Shown: in pieces, positions 25,564 through 35,138 of the stretch | Position numbering within the stretch: position 1 is the stretch's first letter | How the letters are laid out: each line of letters starts with the position of its first letter | Assembly: GCA_963735455.1 (NCBI GenBank) | Contig: CAVTKZ010000002.1 | Coordinates: 1,116,001-1,180,000, forward strand | Length of the DNA stretch: 64,000 nt | Direction of reading: 5' to 3' | Origin: Palsa-1033 sp963735455 | GTDB lineage: Bacteria; Chloroflexota; Limnocylindria; Limnocylindrales; CSP1-4 | Notes under the pieces: generated by a model | Told to the model about the DNA's origin: nothing | Databases searched by the model: none | Seen by the model: only the letters and a program-made list of their open reading frames with translations | Position numbers and translations under genes: made by a program

Positions 25564-27144
25564 CTAGCCGAGGCGTTCGCGAAGCCCAGCAACCAGCCGT
25601 TCGGCGATCACGGTCGAGCGGCCGCCGCCCATGACCAGGACGACGTCGCCGGGCTCCAGCAGGGGCAGCACGGCGTCGGCGGTCGCCTCGACCGATCCGG
25701 GGGCAATCGCCGGCGTTCCGCGCCGCTCGACGGCCCGGGCCAGGTCGGCTGCGGACACGATCGTCTGGTCGGGGTCGCGGACCGCGTAGATGTCGGCGAT
25801 CGCGACCCGATCGGCCGTGGCCAGCACGTCGGCGAAGCCCTCGAGGAGGGCCGCGGTGCGGTGGAACGTGAGTGGCTCGTAGATCGCCCAGCGCCTCCGG
25901 CCCGGGTAGCGCAGGGTGACCGCCGCCAGGGTCGCCGCGATCGCGGTCGGGTGGTGGCCGTAATCGTCGAGGACGACCACGCCGTCGACGTCGCCGAGCA
26001 GCTCGAACCGGCGGCCGACCCCCTGGAATGACGCCAGCCCCTGGGCGATCTGATTGGGCTCGAGCCCGAACGCGAGCGCGGCACCGGCCGCGCCGAGCGC
26101 GTTGGCCGCGTTGTGTCGGCCGACAAGCTGCAGGTCGACCTCGGTCGAGGTACCGGGCCCGAGGCCGTGGACGATCAGGTGGGCCTCGCCCGTCGGAGCC
26201 GGGTGATAGCTGGCGGTCAGTGCCGTGGCCGGCCCGGCACCTGACCGGATCCACGCGCCCAGCTGAGCGCCCAGGTCGGCCGGATCGACGCCGTCCGGGG
26301 CCACCGCCGTCGCCAGGATCCGCCCCGGCCAGTCGACCAGCCTCGCCAGCAGGATGGCCACGCCCGGATCGCCGGCGTTCGCGACGAGCGTCGAGTCGGG
26401 CGGAAAGCGCCAGACCCAGGCTTCGAACGCGTCGATCACGGCGCCGCGGTCGGGAAAGACGTCGGGATGGTCCCAGTCCGCGTTGAGCAGGACGCCGATC
26501 GCCGGCCGATACGGATCGAAGTTGCCGGCGTACTCGTCGGCCTCGACCACGAACGAGCGCCCGAGCGGCCCGCCGTGCCCGATCCGGACGACGGCCGGGG
26601 CGTCGCCCCCGGCGAGCTCGGCGGGCAGGAGCGCCCCGACGAAGGCCGATGGGTCGTGGCCGGCCCGGCTGAGCAGGTGGACGAGCCAGCCCGTCGTCGT
26701 CGATTTGCCATGGGTCCCGGCCACCGCCAGGAGCGTGCCGCCGAACGTGGCCGCCGCGTCGGCGATCAGCTGCTGGCAGCTCGTGGCGGGGATTCCCGCC
26801 ACGTGGGCCGCGAGCAGCTCGGGCTGGTCCGGGTTGACCGAGGTGAGGGCCTTGCTGACCGCGATCCGATCGACGAGCGGCCGGCCATCGGCTCCCACGA
26901 CGTGGCTCGCGGCGTGCTGCCAGGTGATCGGGATGCCGGCCGCCTCGACGCCCCGGCTGTAGGCCGACGGGTCGCCGGAATCGCAACCGGACAGCCGGCC
27001 ACCGGCCGCCTGGCCGAGGAGGAGCGACGCGGCCGCCGCGCTGCCGGCCGCGCCGATCACGTGGATCCGCTCGCCGGCGACGATCGGCCGCGCCAGGCGG
27101 GTCGGTTCCAGGCCCCGACCGATCTCCTCGACGGTCCGGGTCAC
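25564..27144 (-). CDS. murC: MurC-like Mur ligase (UDP-N-acetylmuramate-alanine ligase family)
   Basis: 526 residues, longer than typical MurC (about 460). The ATP site AVAGTHGKSTTTGWLVH, the FVVEADEYAGNFDPYRP segment, LVGRHNAANALGAAGAAL and the MurC/Mpl-type VVLDDYGHHPTAIAATL are all present. The N-terminal nucleotide-binding loop (HVIGAAGSAAAASLL) departs from the usual GxGGxGM, so an Mpl-like or otherwise modified substrate is possible. It is far from a division cluster and overlaps cinA by 4 nt at the end of the rnj-ftsK-rodZ-cinA run. Confidence 0.8.
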   Translation of the reverse strand: MTRTVEEIGRGLEPTRLARPIVAGERIHVIGAAGSAAAASLLLGQAAGGRLSGCDSGDPSAYSRGVEAAGIPITWQHAASHVVGADGRPLVDRIAVSKALTSVNPDQPELLAAHVAGIPATSCQQLIADAAATFGGTLLAVAGTHGKSTTTGWLVHLLSRAGHDPSAFVGALLPAELAGGDAPAVVRIGHGGPLGRSFVVEADEYAGNFDPYRPAIGVLLNADWDHPDVFPDRGAVIDAFEAWVWRFPPDSTLVANAGDPGVAILLARLVDWPGRILATAVAPDGVDPADLGAQLGAWIRSGAGPATALTASYHPAPTGEAHLIVHGLGPGTSTEVDLQLVGRHNAANALGAAGAALAFGLEPNQIAQGLASFQGVGRRFELLGDVDGVVVLDDYGHHPTAIAATLAAVTLRYPGRRRWAIYEPLTFHRTAALLEGFADVLATADRVAIADIYAVRDPDQTIVSAADLARAVERRGTPAIAPGSVEATADAVLPLLEPGDVVLVMGGGRSTVIAERLVAGLRERLG

Positions 27145-27651
27145 GGCCGGTCGGCTGCGGCGCAGGCGATCAGCAGCTCGATCGCCGCCGCGGCGCTGGC
27201 CCGCTTGTTGGCCGAGCGGTCATGGGCCCAGACGTATCGGCGGACCTCGCAGCCGGCCGGTCCATCGACGGCGACATAGGTCAGGCCGACGGGCTTGGCG
27301 GCGGTCCCGCCACCAGGTCCAGCAATCCCGGTCACCGACACGGCGAGGGCTGAGCCGACGCCGTCGCCGGGCACCCTCGGCCATCGCCCGGGCGACCTGG
27401 GCGCTGACCGCGCCGTGGCGCTCGATCATTGCCCGGGGAACGTCCAGCTCGGCCTGCTTGGTCGCGTCGGCATAGGCCACCACCCCGCCCAGGAAGTAGG
27501 CGCTCGAGCCGGGAATCTCGGTCAGCGCGTGGGCGACCAGGCCGCCGGTACACGACTCGGCCGTGGCGACGGTCAGGCCGGCGGCCAGGCAGGCTGCCTG
27601 GAGGCGCTCAGCGAGGCCGACCAGGTCGAGCTCGGGGTCGCCCTCGGTCAC
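27141..27651 (-). CDS. cinA: CinA C-terminal domain, nicotinamide-nucleotide amidohydrolase (frameshifted)
   Basis: A stand-alone CinA-C/PncC domain. The first frame gives TVATAESCTGGLVAHALTEI and SSAYFLGGVVAYADATKQAE with the catalytic Ser/Tyr region. After about residue 93 the family sequence continues in another frame (SALAVSVTGIAGPGGGTAAK to the stop). Removing one base near 27375 joins the two. The enzyme deamidates NMN in pyridine-nucleotide recycling. The break is probably a sequence error. GTGA overlap with rodZ upstream, 4-nt overlap with murC downstream. Confidence 0.78.
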
Positions 27652-29020
27652 GTACGGTTGGTCATCTTCGGTGCGGCGGGCGGCGCGAAGAGCCAGGTCT
27701 CCGGGTTGGCGGCGGCGCCCAGCGAGCCCAACGACTGGCCGTTCAGGGTGAAGAAGGTGATGCTCGATTTGCCCGTCCGGACCTCGATCGTCTGCAGGGC
27801 GGTGAAGGTCAGGACCTTGCCGTTCGATTCGGTCTTGCCGCCCCCGCCGATCGTCGGGTCGAGCACACCGTCCTCCCAGACCTTGATCCAGGCAGTGCCA
27901 CCCTTGATCGAGACGACCAGGTTGACGCCCTTGTAGTTGACCGTCACCGCCCGGGTCAGCGAGGTGGCCTTGCCGTCACTGCCGGCGGCCGACACGGTCA
28001 GCGTCCATTTGCCCGCGGTCAGGTTGAACGGGACGCTGAAGGTCCCGTCGCTGGCCACCGCGCCGTTCTGGGCGGGTGGCGCGGCCGGCGTCGGGGGCGG
28101 CTTGGAGCCGGCCGGGGCGGTGACTGCGCCGCTGAACACGGCGCTGACGGTGACCTGGGTCGCGTTGGTGGCCGAGCCCTGGACGAGGATCGCGCCGTTC
28201 TCGAACTTCGCCCCGTCCGCCGGCTGGTCGATCGTCAGGCCGGGCGTGACGATCGCCGAGATCGGCACGTTGATGACCAGGGCATACGGCTGATCGGACT
28301 GCTTGCCGGTGTCCGGGTCGGTGGCCATCACGCTGAACTGGTTGCGTCCCCGGCGCAGCTCGACGTCGGAGCTCCACGTCGCCGTCGTCGCCGGCGGTCA
28401 CCTGGATCGGCTGGTCGCGGCCGGGGATCGTGATCGAGACGGTCGCGCCCGGGCTGGTCGTGCCGCGCAGGGTGTAGTTGGTGGCCGAGTCGTCGACGGT
28501 CACGACCGCCGTGCTCGGATCGGTCACGCTGATCGTGGGCGGCTTCGAGAAGCGCACGAGCTGGGTGGCGACGTAGCCGACGACGACGACCACGACAAGG
28601 GCCAGGAGCAGGCCGCCGAAGACCTTGCGGCGAGATCGTGATCCCCTGGCGGGGGGCGACGACCGTGCGCGGCACGACCAGGACCGGGTCCGAGGCCGGG
28701 CCTTCGCCTCGTTCCCGCCGCCACTGGAGCAGGATCTCGTCCGGATCGAGGCCCAGGTACAGGGCGTAGTTGCGCAGGAAGCCCTTGGTGTAGACCGCGC
28801 CCGGCAGCTCGCGGTAGTCGCCCCGTTCGAGGGCGGCCAGGTAGCGTGCCCGGATCTTCGTGTCGCGCTCGGCCCGGAACAGGTCGACGCCCTTCCGCTC
28901 GCGGGCCGTCAGCAGGCGTTCGGGCAGGCTGGCCACCGGATGGCCCACAGGCACGCCACGGGAGGCGGCCTCGGAGCGCACCTCCGCCGCGCGACGGCGT
29001 GCCTGATCTCGGGTGGTCAT
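27648..29020 (-). CDS. rodZ: RodZ-like protein: HTH + transmembrane helix + DUF4115 (two frameshifts)
   Basis: The gene is read in three frames. The N-terminus carries the RodZ HTH_25 domain (LPERLLTARERKGVDLFRAE, TKGFLRNYALYLGLDPDEIL). A single TM helix follows in a second frame (LVVVVVVGYVATQLV). The extracellular part ends in DUF4115 (WIKVWEDGVLDPT to GQSLGSLGAAANP) in a third frame. Deleting one C in a six-C run near 28640 and one base near 28380 joins all parts. RodZ links MreB to the wall synthesis machinery. The position after ftsK fits an envelope role. Confidence 0.78.
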
Positions 29021-29058
29021 CGGGCTTCGGGCTGTCTCGCTGCAGGGGCTGGCCCAAC

Positions 29059-29064
29059 AGGATA
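29059..29064 (-). promoter_or_regulatory. -10 box TATCCT upstream of rodZ
   Basis: TATCCT on the minus strand about 38 nt before ATG 29020, in the gap after ftsK. It may give rodZ-cinA-murC their own promoter. Confidence 0.35.
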
Positions 29065-29090
29065 CCCCGTCGTGTCGATCCTCCCGCCGC

Positions 29091-31427
29091 TCAGTCGCCC
29101 GGGTCGTCCACGTCGGCGAGGCTGGTCAGCCAGTTGTCGGAGCCGTAGACGAGCCGGGGCGACGGCCGGGTTACGCGGATCCTGGGGCCCGATGATGCCG
29201 TAGCGCTCGAGCTCGTCCATCAGCCGGCTGGCCCGGCTGAAGCCGACCTTGAGCTTGGTCTGGAGCGACGAGGTGCTGGCCCGGCCGGTGCTGGTGACGA
29301 GCTCGGCGGCCCGCACGACCATGTCGTCCTCGGCCATCTTGGCCAGCCAGCCGAACTGGCCGTTGCCGTTCTCGTCGCCGTCGACGAAGGCGAAGATCGA
29401 GTCGTCGTAGAACGGCCCGGCCGCCTGCGAGCGCCAGTGCTCGGTGACCGCGGCGACCTCCTTGTCGCTCACGAAGACACCCTGCAGGCGGACCGGTCGG
29501 GGCAGGTCGACCGGCTGGTAGAGCATGTCGCCGCGGCCGATCAGGTCCTCGGCGCCGGGCTGGTCGAGGACCGTCCGGCTGTCGACGTTGGAGGCCATCG
29601 CGAAGGCGATCCGGCTCGGCACGTTGGCCTTGATCAGGCCGGTCACCACGTTGACGCTCGGCCGCTGGGTGGCCAGGACGAGGTGGATCCCGACGGCCCG
29701 CGCCTTCTGGGCGATCTTGACGATCGGGTCCTCGACCTTGCGGCCCTCGCGCATGATCAGGTCGGCCAGCTCGTCGATGATCAGGACGACGAACGGCATC
29801 CGCTCGTCGGCCTCGACCTTCTCGTTGTAGGCGGCGATGTTGCGGACGGTGTGCGAGGCCAGGCGCTTGTAGCGGTCCTCCATCTCGTGGACCGCCCAGT
29901 TGAGGGCCGCCTTCGCCTCGTGGGGCTCGACGATCACGTGCTGGAGGAGGTGGGGCAGGCCGTCGTACGGGGCCAGCTCGACCCGCTTGAGGTCGACCAG
30001 GATCAGCCGGACCTCATCCGGCCGGGCGTGCATCAGGAGGCTGGTGATCAGGGCGTTGACGCACACGCTCTTGCCCGAGCCGGTCGCCCCGGCCACCAGC
30101 AGGTGGGGCATCTTGGCCAGGTCGACGGCGTACGGCTGGCCGGAGACGTCGCGGCCCAGGGCGAACGTCAGGCGGCTCGTCGCCGCGAGCATGTCGGCAT
30201 CCTCGATCAGCGAGCGGAAGCCGACGACCTCGCTCTTGTGGTTGGGGATCTCGATGCCCACCACGTCCTTGCCCGGGATCGGCGCCTCGATCCGGATCGA
30301 GCGGGCGGCGAGGGCCATCGCCAGGTCGTCCTGGAGGCCCTCGATCCGGGACAGCTTGACGTTCTTCTCGGGCCGGACCTCGTACTGGGTGACGACCGGT
30401 CCGGTGTTCGTGCCCACGACCCGGGCATCGATCCCGAAGCTGCGCAGCTTCTCCTCGATGTCCCGGATGTTCTCGGCGTGGTCCATCCCGCCGCCGGTCT
30501 TGCCCGGCGGCCGGATCTCGAGGATCCCCGTGTCCGGCAGGATCCAGGGCACGGTGCTGACGCGTCTCGACCGGCTCGATCGCCGTCGCCGTGCCCGCGG
30601 CCCGGGTCGGACGCGGCCCCGGGCGTCTCGGCCGAGGCCGGCGGGATCGTGCCGGCGAGCTACCCTCGCGGCCGTCGCCCCGGCCGGCCCAGATCGTCTG
30701 GCTCATCTGGGCCGGGCTGGTGGCCCGGGTCCCGCTGCGCCGCTCGAGGTGGTCGTCGTCGCGGTCGTCGACGGGCTCGGCGATCACGGCCACCGGCGGC
30801 AGGTCCCGGCGCTGGCGGCGCCCGCCCGGCCGGCAGGACCGGCGCGATCGTCCTCGGCGGCCGGGGCCGTCAGCGCGGCACCGACCGTCCGGGCGCCCCG
30901 GCCGAGCGGCTTGAGCAGGGTCGGCAGGGACATGTCGAGGGCCAGCAGCAGGCCGACGACGGTCAGGGCGACGCAGACGACGAACGAGCCGGGATGGGTG
31001 ATCAGGCCGGCCAGCCCGTCGCCCACGAAACGGCCGATCCGGCCGCCGTTGGCCACGTTCGGCCCGTCGATCGCGCCCAGGAAGCCGACATAGGCCACGG
31101 CGGCGCCCGAGCAGGGCCAGGCCCCAGCGCCCGCCGTCGCCCCGGGCTCGCTGGACGAACAGGCCGGCCACGATCAGGATCGGCGGCAGGAGCCAGCGGC
31201 CGGTCCCGAACCAGGGCGCGATCAGGTTCCGCCACAGGTCGGTCAGCTGGCCCCGGCCGGGCAGCAGCAGGGCGATCAGGGTCACGATCCCGACGACCAG
31301 GATGGCGATCCCGACGAGCGAGCGGACGACCTCCGGGATTGACGTTGAGGTTGCCGCCACCGCCGCCTCGCCGGCGCGGGCTCGAGCGGGGACTCCTGCG
31401 CGGCGCGGCGCGCCGCCGGGCGGTCAT
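29091..31427 (-). CDS. ftsK: DNA translocase FtsK/SpoIIIE (several frameshifts)
   Basis: The large intact frame (to about residue 460 of the C-terminal part) holds the motor: Walker A VAGATGSGKSVCVN, LILVDLKRVELAPYDGLPHL, Walker B VVLIIDELADL, the ATQRPSVNVVTGLIKANVPS stretch, and the winged-helix gamma domain ending LMDELERYGIIGP. The membrane domain (SLVGIAILVVGIVTLIALLL, VVCVALTVVGLLLALDMSLP) is split over other frames near 31350, 31110 and 30560-30800. The last few codons shift again near 29160. Single-base removals repair most of these. FtsK pumps chromosome ends at the septum. Confidence 0.85.
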
Positions 31428-31428
31428 C

Positions 31429-33099
31429 TCAGATCTCGACGACGACCGGGAAGACCATCGGCCGGCGCTTCGTCTGCTCGTACAGGTAGCGCGAGACGCC
31501 GTCCTTGATCTGGACCTTGAGCAGGGCGATCTCGCTGATGTGATTGCCCGGGTTGGCGATCGAGGACATGACCCGCTCGATCGCGCCGGGGATCAGGGGA
31601 TCCTGCTCGTTGCCCTTGACGAAGCCGCGGGTGATGATCTCCGGGCCGGCCGACGATGTCGCCGGTCTGCTTGTCGACGGTGACCACGATCATGAACATG
31701 CCGTCGTTGGCCAGCGCCTTCCGGTCGCGCAGGACGATCTCGCCGACCTCGCCGACCGACAGCCCGTCGACGAAGACGTAGCCGGCCGGGACGGGCTGGC
31801 CGCGATGGGCCGTGCCGTCGTCGAAGATCTCGATCGGCATCCCGTTCTCGATGATGAACACGTTGCCCGGCTCGACTCCGGTCTCGACGGCCAGCCGGCC
31901 GTGCTGGACCTGCATCCGGAACTCGCCGTGGATCGGGATGAAGTACTTGCGGCTTGGTCAGGCCGAGCATCAGCTTGAGCTCTTCCTGGCTGGCGTGGCC
32001 CGAGACGTGGGCCCGCTTGATCGTGTGGTAGAAGACGTTCGCGCCGGCCTTGAACAGGTTGTCGATCGTCCGGCTGACGTATTCCTCGTTGCCCGGGATC
32101 GGGCTGGCGCTGACGATCACGGTGTCGCCCGGCTGGATCTCGACGAAGCGGTGATCGCGGTTCGCCATCCGGGCCAGGCCGGCCATCGGCTCGCCCTGGG
32201 CGCCGGTCGTGGCGATCACCAGCTTCGAGTTGCCGGCCTCGTTGATCCGGTCCTTGGCCACGATCATCGCCGGGTCGTACTTGAGGTAGCCCAGGTCGGT
32301 CGCGATCCGGAAGTTCTGCTCCATCGAGCGCCCGATCACGGCCGTCTTGCGTCCGAACGAGGCAGCGGCGTCGAGGACCTGCTGGACGCGGGCGATGTTG
32401 CTGGCGAAGGTCGCCACGATCACCCGGCCTTCGAGCGGCTCCATGATCTCGCGGAAGGCCTCGCCGACGGTTCGCTCGGACGGGCGTGTAGCCGGGGTTC
32501 TCGGCCCGGGTCGAGTCGGACAGCAGGCAGATCACGCCTTCCTCGCCGAGCCGGGCCAGGATGTGGAAGTCGGACAGCTTGCCGTCGACCGGGGTGTGGT
32601 CGAACTTGAAGTCGCCGGTGTGGACGACGACGCCGACCGGGGTCCGCAGGGCAATGCCCATCGCGTCGGGGATCGAGTGGCCGATCCGGAACGGGATGAC
32701 CGTGAACGGCCCGATCTGGAGCTCGTCGCCCGGGTTGAGCGGACGGAGCTCGTTGTTGTGGAGGCGGTGCTCCTTGATCTTGTTGCCGAGCAGGCCGCGG
32801 GCCAGGGTCGAGGCGTACACCGGCACGCCCGGGAACTCGGGCAGGATGTAGGGCAGGCCGCCGACGTGGTCCTCGTGGGCGTGGGTGATCAGGAACGCCC
32901 GGACGTTGGCCCGGCGTTCCTTGAGGTAGGTGATGTCGGGGATGACGAGGTCGATGCCGAACATCTCCTCGTCGGGGAACATCAGGCCGCAGTCGATCAC
33001 GACGATGTCGTCGCCGTATTCGAAGACGTACATGTTCTTGCCGATCTCGCCCACCCCGCCAAGCGGGATGATCCGGAGCGGCTTCGTTTCAGATGCCAT
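31429..33099 (-). CDS. rnj: Ribonuclease J (three frameshifts)
   Basis: About 555 codons. The metallo-beta-lactamase/beta-CASP core opens LRIIPLGGVGEIGKNMYVFE and has the HAHEDHVGGLPYIL metal motif. GRVIVATFASNIARVQQ, TTGAQGEPMAGLARM and AHVSGHASQEELKLM follow in a second frame, and GNVFIIENGMPIEI in a third. Breaks fall near 32480, 31955 and 31660. RNase J is a 5'-3' exo- and endoribonuclease used by bacteria lacking RNase E. It ends one base before the ftsK start. Confidence 0.9.
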
Positions 33100-33119
33100 G
33101 GGTTGGGTGGTTCTTTCTC

Positions 33120-33881
33120 TCAGAAGAGGGTGAGCTGGTCCTCGGGCGCGACCGGGTCGGTCGCTGCTCCGAAGAGTGATTCGCTGATTGACTCGAGGGT
33201 GGCTGGTGGCGTCTCGGCAGGCTCGACAGGCCCGGTGGCCTCGACGGGCCTGACCGCCTCGGCGGGCTCAGCTGCGCGACGGGCGCGCGCCTCGAGCAAT
33301 GCAGCCGGGATCCGGGCGACGTCCTCGTAGCTCGTCCGCTCGATCTCGGGTGCCCGGAGGGCTGCCGCCGGGTGATACAGGGCGAAGGCCAGGGCGTTGG
33401 CCGCGCCGGTCGCCGGATCGACCGGCCGGATCGTGCCGTGGGCCTGCGAGATCCGCTCGCCGGGCATGAACCGTCCCAGCGAATGGCGGCCGAGGGTCAC
33501 GACCAGGGCCGGGTCGAGGACCTCGAGCTGGCGCTGGAGGTAGGGCGCGCAGGCCGCGATCTCATCGGGCTCCGGGTCGCGGTTATCGGGCGGCCGACAC
33601 TTGACGATGTTGGTGATGAACACGTCCTCGCGTCGCCAGTCGAGGCTGCCCAGGAACTTGCCCAGGAGCGCGCCGGCCCGGCCGACGAACGGCCGCCCCT
33701 GGCGATCCTCGTTGTAGCCCGGCCCTTCGCCGACGAAGACGACCTCCGTATCCGGGCTGCCCTCCCCCGGCACGGCCAGGGTCCGGGTCTGGTGCAGCCG
33801 GCAGTTGGTGCAGGCCCGGACCTCGCGGGCGATCGCCTCGAGGCTCGCCGCGCGATCGACCGCTCGTTCGACCTCGATCAT
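33120..33881 (-). CDS. udg: Uracil-DNA glycosylase family 4 (Fe-S type)
   Basis: 253 residues. VRACTNCRLHQTR gives the first two cysteines of the [4Fe-4S] site. GEGPGYNEDRQGRPFVGRAG is the family-4 uracil-binding motif, ITNIVKCRPPDNRDPEPDEI and CAPYLQRQLEVLDP follow, and YHPAAALR carries the second catalytic motif. A C-terminal extension of about 60 Ala/Glu/Pro-rich residues is unusual. It removes uracil from DNA in base-excision repair. Start overlaps the asd stop (ATGA). Confidence 0.9.
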   Translation of the reverse strand: MIEVERAVDRAASLEAIAREVRACTNCRLHQTRTLAVPGEGSPDTEVVFVGEGPGYNEDRQGRPFVGRAGALLGKFLGSLDWRREDVFITNIVKCRPPDNRDPEPDEIAACAPYLQRQLEVLDPALVVTLGRHSLGRFMPGERISQAHGTIRPVDPATGAANALAFALYHPAAALRAPEIERTSYEDVARIPAALLEARARRAAEPAEAVRPVEATGPVEPAETPPATLESISESLFGAATDPVAPEDQLTLF

Positions 33882-34958
33882 GCCGGCCGGCTGGACGCGA
33901 CCGGCCCGCGCTCGACCACCGGCCGGATCCAGTCGCGCTCGACGAGCAGCTCGGCGATCTCGACGGCATTCGTCGCCGCCCCCTTGCGCAGGTTGTCGCT
34001 GACCACCCAGAACGCCAGGCCGCGCCCGTCGGCGATCGAGGGATCCTGGCGGACCCGGCCGACGAAGACCTCGTCCCGGCCGGCCGCGCTCGTCGCCAGC
34101 GGATAGAGATGGCTGGTCGGGTCGTCCTGGACCACGACCCCGGGCACGGCCTCGAACAGGCGCCGGGCGCGATCGGGGCTGATCGGCCGGGTCGTCTCGA
34201 CGTGGACGGCCTCGGAGTGGCCGATGAAGACCGGCACGCGGACCGCCGTGCAGCTGATCCGGAGCTCGGGCAGGTGCAGGATCTTGCGGCTCTCGGTGAT
34301 CGACCTTCCACTCTTCCCGGGTGTAGCCGTTGTCGAGGAAGGTGTCGATCTCGGGCAGCACGTTGAACGCGATCGGGTGGGGATAGACCGAGGCGGTCAG
34401 TGGCTGGCCCGCGACGTGGGCCGCGACCTGGGCCTCGAGCTCGGCCTGGGCATCGGCCCCGGTTCCCGAGACGGACTGATACGTGTCGACGACGACTCGC
34501 TCGATCCCGACGCTGTCGCGCAGGGCCATCAGCACGGGCACGAGCTGCATCGTCGAGCAGTTCGGGTTGGCGATGATGCCGGCGTGGTCGGCCGCGTCGG
34601 CAGGATTCACCTGGCTGACGACGAGGGGCACGTTGGGGTCCATCCGCCAGGCGTTCGAGTTGTCGATCACGATCGCTCCCCGGCCGACGGCCGCCGGGGC
34701 GAGCTCGAGCGAGACCGAGGCCCCCGCCGAGAAGAGGGCGATATCGACACCGGCGAACGCGTCGGGGGTCGCCTCGATCACCGGATAGGACACGCCGTGG
34801 ACGGTAGTCGAGCGGCCCGCCGAACGGCCGGACGCCATGAGCCGGAGCTCGGCGATCGGGAAGTCGCGCTCGCGCAGGACCTGGATCATCGTCCCGCCGA
34901 CGAGCCCGGTGGCACCGACAACTGCGACGGTGAGCGGTCGGCGCGTCATGCGAGGCAC
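33878..34958 (-). CDS. asd: Aspartate-semialdehyde dehydrogenase (one frameshift)
   Basis: NADP-binding VAVVGATGLVGGTMIQVLRE, IIANPNCSTMQLVPVL with the catalytic cysteine, and YPHPIAFNVLPEIDTF are in the first frame. From FIGHSEAVHVETTRP the C-terminal domain continues in another frame to the stop. In the junction, EEWKV should be followed by ITESRKIL; removing one G from GTCGATC near 34303 restores it. The enzyme makes aspartate semialdehyde for Lys, Met, Thr and diaminopimelate. Leads the asd-udg-rnj-ftsK run. Confidence 0.9.
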
Positions 34959-34990
34959 GCCTCCACTGCGTGAGTCAAGGGCACGCCTCG

Positions 34991-34999
34991 AGTATAGCA
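34991..34999 (-). promoter_or_regulatory. Extended -10 promoter TGCTATACT for asd
   Basis: TGCTATACT on the minus strand, about 33 nt upstream of the asd start, with TTGACTC shortly downstream of it. Confidence 0.5.
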
Positions 35000-35057
35000 G
35001 CGAGTCCGGCGCCTCCCGGACGGGCCTCCGGCCGGACGATCGTGACCGGCCACGCGA

Positions 35058-35092
35058 AGAGCCCGTCCGCCGGGGGGCGACGAACGGGCTCT
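35058..35092 (-). terminator. Second hairpin downstream of pnp
   Basis: A 9-bp stem (AGAGCCCGT / ACGGGCTCT) with a 17-nt loop, between pnp and the asd promoter. No T-run follows, so it may be a processing stop or a Rho-independent terminator of weak type. Confidence 0.4.
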
Positions 35093-35109
35093 CCTGGAAG
35101 GCATTCGAT

Positions 35110-35127
35110 CCGCGGGCAGGCCCGCGG
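35110..35127 (-). terminator. Hairpin directly after pnp stop
   Basis: CCGCGGG-cagg-CCCGCGG forms a 7-bp GC-only stem with a four-base loop about 12 nt after the pnp stop codon. It would protect or terminate the pnp transcript. Confidence 0.45.
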
Positions 35128-35138
35128 GCTGGCTGGGA

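Noticed and set aside
27141..34958. Calling cinA, rodZ, ftsK, rnj and asd as pseudogenes
   Set aside because: Each keeps all family domains, and single-base edits restore the frame. The same pattern hits essential ribosomal genes, so decay is unlikely.
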